Shown here: positions 21,218-34,489 of the stretch, in pieces
Numbering within the stretch: position 1 is the stretch's first letter
How the letters are laid out: each line of letters begins with the position of its first letter
NCBI GenBank assembly: GCA_949358305.1
Contig: CASHSZ010000070.1
Span: 62,001 to 126,000, forward strand
Length of the DNA: 64,000 nucleotides
DNA from: Strigamia acuminata
Taxonomy: Eukaryota; Arthropoda; Chilopoda; Geophilomorpha; Linotaeniidae
Reading direction: 5' to 3'
Made by a program: the position numbers and the translations under genes
Notes under the pieces: model-generated
Database searches by the model: none
Told to the model about the DNA's origin: nothing
What the model saw: only the letters and a program-made list of their open reading frames with translations

Positions 21218-24200
21218 TAGTCACATACGTCTTATTTGGAAATTGTGTTTTCACAAACTTCGTTCGTATACGAGGTGTATACACGTCGTATACGAACGAA
21301 GTTTGGAAAATCCACCGGACACTTACTACGACATGAAAACACATAGTAGTCACATACGTCTTATTTGGAAATTGTGTTTTCACAAACTTCGTTCGTATAC
21401 GAGGTGTATACACGTCGTATACGACTTGTATACGACTTGTAAACGATTCGTTTACGATTACGATCAAAATACGAGCTCGTATACAACGCGTATACGAGCG
21501 AGTGGAAATCATCGACCATCTCGAATACGACTCGAATTCGATTAGTATTCGATTCGAATACGATTCGAATTCGATTCGAATACGAATACGATCAAAATAC
21601 GAACTCGTAACAACTCGAATACGAGATAGTCGATGACCCGTTCCCGGACTTTGACTCGTACGACTCGTATTCGAGATGTATTCGAGATGTATTCGAATCG
21701 TATTCGAGTCGCATTCGAGATGGTCGATGATTTCCACTCGCTCGTATACGCGTTGTATACGAGCTCGTATTTTGATCGTAATCGTAAACGAATCGTTTAC
21801 AAGTCGTATACAAGTCGTATACGACGTGTATACACCTCGTATACGAACGAAGTTTGGAAAATCCACCGGATACTTACTACGACATGAAAACACATAGTAG
21901 TCACATACGTCTTATTTGGAAATTGTGTTTTCACAAACTTCGTTCGTATACGAGGTGTATACATGTCGTATACGACTTGTATACGACTTGTAAACGATTC
22001 GTTTACGATTACGATCAAAATACGAGCTCGTATACAACGCGTATACGAGCGAGTGGAAATCATCGACCATCTCGAATACGACTCGAATTCGATTCGAATA
22101 CGATTCGAATTCGATTCGAATACGAATACGATCAAAATACGAACTCGTAACAACTCGAATACGAGATAGTCGATGACCCGTTCCCGGACTTTGACTCGTA
22201 CGACTCGTATTCGAGATGTATTCGAGATGTATTCGAATCGTATTCGAGTCGCATTCGAGATGGTCGATGATTTCCACTCGCTCGTATACGCGTTGTATAC
22301 GAGCTCGTATTTTGATCGTAATCGTAAACGAATCGTTTACAAGTCGTATACAAGTCGTATACGACGTGTATACACCTCGTATACGAACGAAGTTTGGAAA
22401 ATCCACCGGATACTTACTACGACATGAAAACACATAGTAGTCACATACGTCTTATTTGGAAATTGTGTTTTCACAAACTTCGTTCGTATACGAGGTGTAT
22501 ACACGTCGTATACGACTTGTATACGACTTGTAAACGATTCGTTTACGATTACGATCAAAATACGAGCTCGTATACAACGCGTATACGAGCGAGTGGAAAT
22601 CATCGACCATCTCGAATACGACTCGAATTCGATTCGAATACGATTCGAATTCGATTCGAATACGAATACGATCAAAATACGAACTCGTAACAACTCGAAT
22701 ACGAGATAGTCGATGACCCGTTCCCGGACTTTGACTCGTACGACTCGTATTCGAGATGTATTCGAGATGTATTCGAATCGTATTCGAGTCGCATTCGAGA
22801 TGGTCGATGATTTCCACTCGCTCGTATACGCGTTGTATACGAGCTCGTATTTTGATCGTAATCGTAAACGAATCGTTTACAAGTCGTATACAAGTCGTAT
22901 ACGACGTGTATACACCTCGTATACGAACGAAGTTTGTGAAAACACAATTTCCAAATAAGACGTATGTGACTACTATGTGTTTTCATGTCGTAGTAAGTAT
23001 CCGGTGGATTTTCCAAACTTCGTTCGTATACGAGGTGTATACACGTCGTATACAACTTGTATACGACTTGTAAACGATTCGTTTACGATTACGATCAAAA
23101 TACGAGCTCGTATACAACGCGTATACGAGCGAGTGGAAATCATCGACCATCTCGAATGCGACTCGAATACGATTCGAATACATCTCGAATACATCTCGAA
23201 TACGAGTCGTACGAGTCAAAGTCCGGGAACGGGTCATCGACTATCTCGTATTCGAGTTGTTACGAGTTCGTATTTTGATCGTATTCGTATTCGAATCGAA
23301 TTCGAATCGTATTCGAATCGAATTCGAGTCGTATTCGAGATGGTCGATGATTTCCACTCGCTCGTATACGCGTTGTATACGAGCTCGTATTTTGATCGTA
23401 ATCGTAAACGAATCGTTTACAAGTCGTATACAAGTCGTATACGACGTGTATACACCTCGTATACGAACGAAGTTTGTGAAAACACAATTTCCAAATAAGA
23501 CGTATGTGACTACTATGTGTTTTCATGTCGTAGTAAGTATCCGGTGGATTTTCCAAACTTCGTTCGTATACGAGGTGTATACACGTCGTATACGACTTGT
23601 ATACGACTTGTAAACGATTCGTTTACGATTACGATCAAAATACGAGCTCGTATACAACGCGTATACGAGCGAGTGGAAATCATCGACCATCTCGAATGCG
23701 ACTCGAATACGATTCGAATACATCTCGAATACATCTCGAATACGAGTCGTACGAGTCAAAGTCCGGGAACGGGTCATCGACTATCTCGTATTCGAGTTGT
23801 TACGAGTTCGTATTTTGATCGTATTCGTATTCGAATCGAATTCGAATCGTATTCGAATCGAATTCGAGTCGTATTCGAGATGGTCGATGATTTCCACTCG
23901 CTCGTATACGCGTTGTATACGAGCTCGTATTTTGATCGTAATCGTAAACGAATCGTTTACAAGTCGTATACAAGTCGTATACGACATGTATACACCTCGT
24001 ATACGAACGAAGTTTGTGAAAACACAATTTCCAAATAAGACGTATGTGACTACTATGTGTTTTCATGTCGTAGTAAGTATCCGGTGGATTTTCCAAACTT
24101 CGTTCGTATACGAGGTGTATACACGTCGTATACGACTTGTATACGACTTGTAAACGATTCGTTTACGATTACGATCAAAATACGAGCTCGTATACAACGC

Positions 24201-27028
24201 GTATACGAGCGAGTGGAAATCATCGACCATCTCGAATGCGACTCGAATACGATTCGAATACATCTCGAATACATCTCGAATACGAGTCGTACGAGTCAAA
24301 GTCCGGGAACGGGTCATCGACTATCTCGTATTCGAGTTGTTACGAGTTCGTATTTTGATCGTATTCGTATTCGAATCGAATTCGAATCGTATTCGAATCG
24401 AATTCGAGTCGTATTCGAGATGGTCGATGATTTCCACTCGCTCGTATACGCGTTGTATACGAGCTCGTATTTTGATCGTAATCGTAAACGAATCGTTTAC
24501 AAGTCGTATACAAGTCGTATACGACGTGTATACACCTCGTATACGAACGAAGTTTGTGAAAACACAATTTCCAAATAAGACGTATGTGACTACTATGTGT
24601 TTTCATGTCGTAGTAAGTATCCGGTGGATTTTCCAAACTTCGTTCGTATACGAGGTGTATACACGTCGTATACAACTTGTATACGACTTGTAAACGATTC
24701 GTTTACGATTACGATCAAAATACGAGCTCGTATACAACGCGTATACGAGCGAGTGGAAATCATCGACCATCTCGAATGCGACTCGAATACGATTCGAATA
24801 CATCTCGAATACATCTCGAATACGAGTCGTACGAGTCAAAGTCCGGGAACGGGTCATCGACTATCTCGTATTCGAGTTGTTACGAGTTCGTATTTTGATC
24901 GTATTCGTATTCGAATCGAATTCGAATCGTATTCGAATCGAATTCGAGTCGTATTCGAGATGGTCGATGATTTCCACTCGCTCGTATACGCGTTGTATAC
25001 GAGCTCGTATTTTGATCGTAATCGTAAACGAATCGTTTACAAGTCGTATACAAGTCGTATACGACGTGTATACACCTCGTATACGAACGAAGTTTGTGAA
25101 AACACAATTTCCAAATAAGACGTATGTGACTACTATGTGTTTTCATGTCGTAGTAAGTATCCGGTGGATTTTCCAAACTTCGTTCGTATACGAGGTGTAT
25201 ACACGTCGTATACGACTTGTATACGACTTGTAAACGATTCGTTTACGATTACGATCAAAATACGAGCTCGTATACAACGCGTATACGAGCGAGTGGAAAT
25301 CATCGACCATCTCGAATGCGACTCGAATACGATTCGAATACATCTCGAATACATCTCGAATACGAGTCGTACGAGTCAAAGTCCGGGAACGGGTCATCGA
25401 CTATCTCGTATTCGAGTTGTTACGAGTTCGTATTTTGATCGTATTCGTATTCGAATCGAATTCGAATCGTATTCGAATCGAATTCGAGTCGTATTCGAGA
25501 TGGTCGATGATTTCCACTCGCTCGTATACGCGTTGTATACGAGCTCGTATTTTGATCGTAATCGTAAACGAATCGTTTACAAGTCGTATACAAGTCGTAT
25601 ACGACATGTATACACCTCGTATACGAACGAAGTTTGTGAAAACACAATTTCCAAATAAGACGTATGTGACTACTATGTGTTTTCATGTCGTAGTAAGTAT
25701 CCGGTGGATTTTCCAAACTTCGTTCGTATACGAGGTGTATACACGTCGTATACGACTTGTATACGACTTGTAAACGATTCGTTTACGATTACGATCAAAA
25801 TACGAGCTCGTATACAACGCGTATACGAGCGAGTGGAAATCATCGACCATCTCGAATGCGACTCGAATACGATTCGAATACATCTCGAATACATCTCGAA
25901 TACGAGTCGTACGAGTCAAAGTCCGGGAACGGGTCATCGACTATCTCGTATTCGAGTTGTTACGAGTTCGTATTTTGATCGTATTCGTATTCGAATCGAA
26001 TTCGAATCGTATTCGAATCGAATTCGAGTCGTATTCGAGATGGTCGATGATTTCCACTCGCTCGTATACGCGTTGTATACGAGCTCGTATTTTGATCGTA
26101 ATCGTAAACGAATCGTTTACAAGTCGTATACAAGTCGTATACGACGTGTATACACCTCGTATACGAACGAAGTTTGTGAAAACACAATTTCCAAATAAGA
26201 CGTATGTGACTACTATGTGTTTTCATGTCGTAGTAAGTATCCGGTGGATTTTCCAAACTTCGTTCGTATACGAGGTGTATACACGTCGTATACGACTTGT
26301 ATACGACTTGTAAACGATTCGTTTACGATTACGATCAAAATACGAGCTCGTATACAACGCGTATACGAGCGAGTGGAAATCATCGACCATCTCGAATGCG
26401 ACTCGAATACGATTCGAATACATCTCGAATACATCTCGAATACGAGTCGTACGAGTCAAAGTCCGGGAACGGGTCATCGACTATCTCGTATTCGAGTTGT
26501 TACGAGTTCGTATTTTGATCGTATTCGTATTCGAATCGAATTCGAATCGTATTCGAATCGAATTCGAGTCGTATTCGAGATGGTCGATGATTTCCACTCG
26601 CTCGTATACGCGTTGTATACGAGCTCGTATTTTGATCGTAATCGTAAACGAATCGTTTACAAGTCGTATACAAGTCGTATACGACGTGTATACACCTCGT
26701 ATACGAACGAAGTTTGTGAAAACACAATTTCCAAATAAGACGTATGTGACTACTATGTGTTTTCATGTCGTAGTAAGTATCCGGTGGATTTTCCAAACTT
26801 CGTTCGTATACGAGGTGTATACACGTCGTATACAACTTGTATACGACTTGTAAACGATTCGTTTACGATTACGATCAAAATACGAGCTCGTATACAACGC
26901 GTATACGAGCGAGTGGAAATCATCGACCATCTCGAATGCGACTCGAATACGATTCGAATACATCTCGAATACATCTCGAATACGAGTCGTACGAGTCAAA
27001 GTCCGGGAACGGGTCATCGACTATCTCG
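20906..27028. repeat. 540-bp CpG-rich satellite block (module 2 centre)
   Basis: This is the same satellite as 4721-6897, expanded to twelve cores. Four are on the minus strand (from 21174, 21302, 21854 and 22394) and eight on the plus strand at an exact 540-bp spacing (22933, 23473, 24013, 24553, 25093, 25633, 26173 and 26713). Orientation switches near 22705. The first two minus cores are only 128 bp apart. Sparse variants such as GACATG/GACGTG and ACAACTTG/ACGACTTG recur every third or fourth unit, suggesting higher-order duplication. The ORFs of up to 258 codons are shadows of this composition. Confidence 0.92.
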
Positions 27029-27748
27029 TACTCGACTCGAAAACGAGTCGAATACGAATTCGCATTCGACTCGAAAACGAGGCGAATACGATTTTGCGTT
27101 GAAGAAGGGCAAAATTCGCATTCGACTCGAAAACGAGTCGAATACGATTTCGCGTTGAAGAAGGGCAAAATTCGTACTCGACTCGAAAACGAGTCGAATA
27201 CGATTTCGCGTTGAAGAAGGGCAAAATTCGTACTCGACTCGAAAACGAGTCGAATACGATTTCGCGTTGAAGAAGGGCAAAATTCGCATTCGACTCGAAA
27301 ACGAGTCGAATACGATTTCGCGTTGAAGAAGGGCAAAATTCGTACTCGACTCGAAAACGAGTCGAATACGAATTCGCATTCGACTCGAAAACGAGTCGAA
27401 TACGATTTCGCGTTGAAGAAGGGCAAAATTCGTACTCGACTCGAAAACGAGTCGAATACGATTTCGCGTTGAAGAAGGGCAAAATTCGCATTCGACTCGA
27501 AAGCGAGTCGAATACGATTTCGCGTTGAAGAAGGGAAAAATTCGCATTCGACTCGAAAGCGAGTCGAATACGATTTCGCGTTGAAGAAGGGCAAAACTCG
27601 TATTCGATTCGAAAGCGAATCGAATACAATTTTGCGTTGAAAAAGGACAAAAATCGTATTCGATTCGCTTTCGAATCGAATACGAGTTTTGTCCTTTTTC
27701 AACGCTTGGGAAAAGGACTCGAATGCGCCTCCACGTTGCAATGCGCAT
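27014..27748 (-). other. ATG-initiated stop-free ORF over hairpin array, 244 codons
   Basis: This starts at the conserved ATG (27746-27748) downstream of the minus-strand TATA box and reads leftward through the array. Its first residues match the 4010 ORF, the mirror site at coordinate sum 31758. No recognised domain. Confidence 0.22.
27029..27705 (-). repeat. 56-bp hairpin repeat array, minus sense (module 2 right)
   Basis: About twelve hairpin units run inward from the right promoter of module 2. The promoter-proximal unit (27634-27705) is the long hairpin with 34-nt arms, mirroring 4053-4124. Two units lack the spacer (near 27055 and 27370). Confidence 0.88.
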
Positions 27749-27825
27749 TTGTGTAAACGATGATGGAATCCCCTGCTTAAATACTGGCTATCGCGTCACG
27801 TAACAGCAACGTGCCACGTCACGTA
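27749..27825 (-). promoter_or_regulatory. Inward TATA promoter, right edge of module 2
   Basis: This is the reverse complement of the 3934 segment, with TATTTAA on the minus strand at 27777-27783. It closes module 2 so that both edges drive transcription toward the satellite centre. Confidence 0.55.
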
Positions 27826-30800
27826 ATTGCAACGTGCCGCGCTATGCCACACAATGTGCCGCCGCGATAGGCCATTGAACCCGAATGTGTGTGATGCGAA
27901 ACGCGCGAGTACGCGCGCGGAGAACGCGCGGCAATGCTAGCAACAGGAGCGCAACTGCCCAAGAAATTGCTCAACAATAAAAGGCACGTGGAAGCACGTG
28001 CCTGAAACAATAGGCACTTCAAATAAAGTTATTGTTAAAAAACGGGCTTGAAAACCAACAATTACACAATAATTAAGGGGCAAGAAATGAACTTTGCTGC
28101 AATGCAAAGTTCTCAAAATACAGAGAAATGAAAGTTACACTTGTATAAAGAATTGACAATGTTTGAAACCAATAAAAACTACAAAAACACACTTGTAAAA
28201 AACCCAAAACAACCCCCAGAATGAATTATTTGACTCAAATTAACCCTAAAACGGTCTTGGAGGTCGTGCAGACGACAGAGAACGGATCGGAAGGTTGCTA
28301 AAACCTGACACCAAAACTAGCTATGGGACAGCTAGTTAGAAAACAGCTTTTTCATCAATCATGAACGCTGAAAACCTCACCCAGGGGTAGAAAATGATGG
28401 AGAGAACGTTTTCGCCATCTAAAACGGTCTAAAACGGGTCTAAAATGCCTAAACCGGCGCCTGGAACGTGGCGCAGTTGTTGGGTCAAATATTGTCAAAA
28501 ATCAGTGGAAATTTGTCAAATACTGGCAAAAATCTGCTGAAATTTGTCCAAAATTGCCAAATTTTGGCGCAAGTTACGTGAGGTTTGCGCGCATCCAACT
28601 ATGACGAAAAATCCATGCGTGTGCACGCGCGATTTACTGGCGCGTTGGAAGCGTTAAAATAAATTTTTCCAATATCTAACACAATTTGCACCGAATTATG
28701 GCAATTTTTGACAAATTTACATGGATTTTTGCCAGTATTTGACAAATTTCTACGGATTTTTGACAATATTTGACAAATTCCAGACAAATTTCAGACAAAT
28801 TTCAATTAATTTTAGAAATTTTATGAGAAATTTCAGCAAATGTTTGAGGATTGAGGAAATCTTCTGAAATTTGTCAAATATAGGCAAAAATCTTCTGAAA
28901 TTTGTCAAATACAGGCAAAAATCTGCTGAAATTTGTCAAAAATTGCCCAAATTCCGTGCAAGTTTTGCAAGTTTTGCGCGCATCAAATCGTACGCGCGTC
29001 TATACTATTGCACGAGCGCATTGACGCGTGATGAACACCGACCACGTTTACGAAGTGAATTCGAGCTACAAAAGTATCGAGTCGCCATTCTATGATGGAA
29101 AAAAAAAATTAAGTGTAAACAAACAAAATAAAAACTTTAATATACAAGAAACGTACAATTCCACTCAACTTTGTTTCAAATTTTATTTATTGGATCATTG
29201 AAAATAAACAGTAGTGTTGTGCACTGTACGCTTAAGTGTATACCGGCGATGCGTTGTTTTGTGGTGGGGATTTGCCTCGATAATTGATCTTTTCTCTTTG
29301 TTTGCAATATTTTTTTGGCCTTTTTTGTTGATTTTTCGGTTTGAAATTGTTTTTTTCCGGTGTAATTTAAGTGGTGGAAGGTTGTTGGCGTGTGTTGAGG
29401 GTAATTTTGGCGGTTTTTGGGTCGGGATTTGGGGTTTGATGCAGCGGATAGCGCATGCGAATCGCCGTCGACCGTAGCATTAGCAATTGCAACGTGCCGC
29501 GCTATGCCACACAATGTGCCGCCGCGATAGGCCATCGAATCCGAATGTGTGTGATGCGAAACGCGAGTACGCGCGCGGAGAACGCGCGGCAATGCTAGCA
29601 ACAGGAGCGCAACTGCCCAAGAAATTGCTCAACAATAAAAGGCACGTGGAAGCACGTGCCTGAAACAATAGGCACTTCAAATAAAGTTATTGTTAAAAAA
29701 CGGGCTTGAAAACCAACAATTACACAATAATTAAGGGGCAAGAAATGAACTTTGCTGCAATGCAAAGTTCTCAAAATACAGAGAAATGAAAGTTACACTT
29801 GTATAAAGAATTGACAATGTTTGAAACCAATAAAAACTACAAAAACACACTTGTAAAAAACCCAAAACAACCCCCAGAATGAATTATTTGACTCAAATTA
29901 ACCCTAAAACGGTCTTGGAGGTCGTGCAGACGACAGAGAACGGATCGGAAGGTTGCTAAAACCTGACGCCAAAACTAGCAATGGGACAGCTAGTTAGAAA
30001 ACAGCTTTTTCATCAATCATGAACGCTGAAAACCTCACCCAGGGGTAGAAAATGATGGAGAGAACGTTTTCGCCATCTAAAACGGTCTAAAACGGGTCTA
30101 AAATGCCTAAACCGGCGCCTGGAACGTGGCGCAGTTGTTGGGTCAAATATTGTCAAAAATCAGTGGAAATTTGTCAAATACTGGCAAAAATCTGCTGAAA
30201 TTTGTCCAAAATTGCCAAATTTTGGCGCAAGTTACGTGAGGTTTGCGCGCATCCAACTATGACGAAAAATCCATGCGTGTGCACGCGCGATTTACTGGCG
30301 CGTTGGAAGCGTTAAAATAAATTTTTCCAATATCTAACACAATTTGCACCGAATTATGGCAATTTTTGACAAATTTACATGGATTTTTGCCAGTATTTGA
30401 CAAATTTCCACGGATTTTTGACAATATTTGACAAATTCCAGACAAATTTCAGACAAATTTCAATTAATTTTAGAAATTTTATGAGAAATTTCAGCAAATG
30501 TTTGAGGATTGAGGAAATCTTCTGAAATTTGTCAAATATAGGCAAAAATCTTCTGAAATTTGTCAAATACAGGCAAAAATCTGCTGAAATTTGTCAAAAA
30601 TTGCCCAAATTCCGTGCAAGTTTTGCAAGTTTTGCGCGCATCAAATCGTACGCGCGCCTATACTATTGCACGAGCGCATTGACGCGTGATGAACACCGAC
30701 CACGTTTACGAAGTGAATTCGAGCTACAAAAGTATCGAGTCGCCATTCTATGATGGAAAAAAAAAATTAAGTGTAAACAAACAAAATAAAAACTTTAATA

Positions 30801-33800
30801 TACAAGAAACGTACAATTCCACTCAACTTTGTTTCAAATTTTATTTATTGGATCATTGAAAATAAACAGTAGTGTTGTGCACTGTACGCTTAAGTGTATA
30901 CCGGCGATGCGTTGTTTTGTGGTGGGGATTTGCCTCGATAATTGATCTTTTCTCTTTGTTTGCAATATTTTTTTGGCCTTTTTTGTTGATTTTTCGGTTT
31001 GAAATTGTTTTTTTCCGGTGTAATTTAAGTGGTGGAAGGTTGTTGGCGTGTGTTGAGGGTAATTTTGGCGGTTTTTGGGTCGGGATTTGGGGTTTGATGC
31101 AGCGGATAGCGCATGCGAATCGCCGTCGACCGTAGCATTAGCAATTGCAACGTGCCGCGCTATGCCACACAATGTGCCGCCGCGATAGGCCATCGAATCC
31201 GAATGTGTGTGATGCGAAACGCGAGTACGCGCGCGGAGAACGCGCGGCAATGCTAGCAACAGGAGCGCAACTGCCCAAGAAATTGCTCAACAATAAAAGG
31301 CACGTGGAAGCACGTGCCTGAAACAATAGGCACTTCAAATAAAGTTATTGTTAAAAAACGGGCTTGAAAACCAACAATTACACAATAATTAAGGGGCAAG
31401 AAATGAACTTTGCTGCAATGCAAAGTTCTCAAAATACAGAGAAATGAAAGTTACACTTGTATAAAGAATTGACAATGTTTGAAACCAATAAAAACTACAA
31501 AAACACACTTGTAAAAAACCCAAAACAACCCCCAGAATGAATTATTTGACTCAAATTAACCCTAAAACGGTCTTGGAGGTCGTGCAGACGACAGAGAACG
31601 GATCGGAAGGTTGCTAAAACCTGACGCCAAAACTAGCAATGGGACAGCTAGTTAGAAAACAGCTTTTTCATCAATCATGAACGCTGAAAACCTCACCCAG
31701 GGGTAGAAAATGATGGAGAGAACGTTTTCGCCATCTAAAACGGTCTAAAACGGGTCTAAAATGCCTAAACCGGCGCCTGGAACGTGGCGCAGTTGTTGGG
31801 TCAAATATTGTCAAAAATCAGTGGAAATTTGTCAAATACTGGCAAAAATCTGCTGAAATTTGTCCAAAATTGCCAAATTTTGGCGCAAGTTACGTGAGGT
31901 TTGCGCGCATCCAACTATGACGAAAAATCCATGCGTGTGCACGCGCGATTTACTGGCGCGTTGGAAGCGTTAAAATAAATTTTTCCAATATCTAACACAA
32001 TTTGCACCGAATTATGGCAATTTTTGACAAATTTACATGGATTTTTGCCAGTATTTGACAAATTTCCACGGATTTTTGACAATATTTGACAAATTCCAGA
32101 CAAATTTCAGACAAATTTCAATTAATTTTAGAAATTTTATGAGAAATTTCAGCAAATGTTTGAGGATTGAGGAAATCTTCTGAAATTTGTCAAATATAGG
32201 CAAAAATCTTCTGAAATTTGTCAAATACAGGCAAAAATCTGCTGAAATTTGTCAAAAATTGCCCAAATTCCGTGCAAGTTTTGCAAGTTTTGCGCGCATC
32301 AAATCGTACGCGCGCCTATACTATTGCACGAGCGCATTGACGCGTGATGAACACCGACCACGTTTACGAAGTGAATTCGAGCTACAAAAGTATCGAGTCG
32401 CCATTCTATGATGGAAAAAAAAAATTAAGTGTAAACAAACAAAATAAAAACTTTAATATACAAGAAACGTACAATTCCACTCAACTTTGTTTCAAATTTT
32501 ATTTATTGGATCATTGAAAATAAACAGTAGTGTTGTGCACTGTACGCTTAAGTGTATACCGGCGATGCGTTGTTTTGTGGTGGGGATTTGCCTCGATAAT
32601 TGATCTTTTCTCTTTGTTTGCAATATTTTTTTGGCCTTTTTTGTTGATTTTTCGGTTTGAAATTGTTTTTTTCCGGTGTAATTTAAGTGGTGGAAGGTTG
32701 TTGGCGTGTGTTGAGGGTAATTTTGGCGGTTTTTGGGTCGGGATTTGGGGTTTGATGCAGCGGATAGCGCATGCGAATCGCCGTCGACCGTAGCATTAGC
32801 AATTGCAACGTGCCGCGCTATGCCACACAATGTGCCGCCGCGATAGGCCATCGAATCCGAATGTGTGTGATGCGAAACGCGAGTACGCGCGCGGAGAACG
32901 CGCGGCAATGCTAGCAACAGGAGCGCAACTGCCCAAGAAATTGCTCAACAATAAAAGGCACGTGGAAGCACGTGCCTGAAACAATAGGCACTTCAAATAA
33001 AGTTATTGTTAAAAAACGGGCTTGAAAACCAACAATTACACAATAATTAAGGGGCAAGAAATGAACTTTGCTGCAATGCAAAGTTCTCAAAATACAGAGA
33101 AATGAAAGTTACACTTGTATAAAGAATTGACAATGTTTGAAACCAATAAAAACTACAAAAACACACTTGTAAAAAACCCAAAACAACCCCCAGAATGAAT
33201 TATTTGACTCAAATTAACCCTAAAACGGTCTTGGAGGTCGTGCAGACGACAGAGAACGGATCGGAAGGTTGCTAAAACCTGACGCCAAAACTAGCAATGG
33301 GACAGCTAGTTAGAAAACAGCTTTTTCATCAATCATGAACGCTGAAAACCTCACCCAGGGGTAGAAAATGATGGAGAGAACGTTTTCGCCATCTAAAACG
33401 GTCTAAAACGGGTCTAAAATGCCTAAACCGGCGCCTGGAACGTGGCGCAGTTGTTGGGTCAAATATTGTCAAAAATCAGTGGAAATTTGTCAAATACTGG
33501 CAAAAATCTGCTGAAATTTGTCCAAAATTGCCAAATTTTGGCGCAAGTTACGTGAGGTTTGCGCGCATCCAACTATGACGAAAAATCCATGCGTGTGCAC
33601 GCGCGATTTACTGGCGCGTTGGAAGCGTTAAAATAAATTTTTCCAATATCTAACACAATTTGCACCGAATTATGGCAATTTTTGACAAATTTACATGGAT
33701 TTTTGCCAGTATTTGACAAATTTCCACGGATTTTTGACAATATTTGACAAATTCCAGACAAATTTCAGACAAATTTCAATTAATTTTAGAAATTTTATGA

Positions 33801-34489
33801 GAAATTTCAGCAAATGTTTGAGGATTGAGGAAATCTTCTGAAATTTGTCAAATATAGGCAAAAATCTTCTGAAATTTGTCAAATACAGGCAAAAATCTGC
33901 TGAAATTTGTCAAAAATTGCCCAAATTCCGTGCAAGTTTTGCAAGTTTTGCGCGCATCAAATCGTATGCGCGCCTATACTATTGCACGAGCGCATTGACG
34001 CGTGATGAACACCGACCACGTTTACGAAGTGAATTCGAGCTACAAAAGTATCGAGTCGCCATTCTATGATGGAAAAAAAAAATTAAGTGTAAACAAACAA
34101 AATAAAAACTTTAATATACAAGAAACGTACAATTCCACTCAACTTTGTTTCAAATTTTATTTATTGGATCATTGAAAATAAACAGTAGTGTTGTGCACTG
34201 TACGCTTAAGTGTATACCGGCGATGCGTTGTTTTGTGGTGGGGATTTGCCTCGATAATTGATCTTTTCTCTTTGTTTGCAATATTTTTTTGGCCTTTTTT
34301 GTTGATTTTTCGGTTTGAAATTGTTTTTTTCCGGTGTAATTTAAGTGGTGGAAGGTTGTTGGCGTGTGTTGAGGGTAATTTTGGCGGTTTTTGGGTCGGG
34401 ATTAGTGTTTTCTGCGATTTTTTATCGGTATTTGGGGTTTGATGCAGCGGATAGCGCATGCGAATCGCCGTCGACCGTAGCATTAGCAA
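27826..34489 (-). repeat. 1,658-bp tandem A array (third block)
   Basis: About four units on the minus strand share the 1,658-bp period (29176, 30834 and 32492). The unit nearest F again has the extra 28-bp segment (about 34404-34431), and the unit nearest module 2 carries the GTCTATAC variant. Compared with 10247-15504 the array holds one more unit, as expected from unequal exchange. No gene is seen. Confidence 0.92.
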
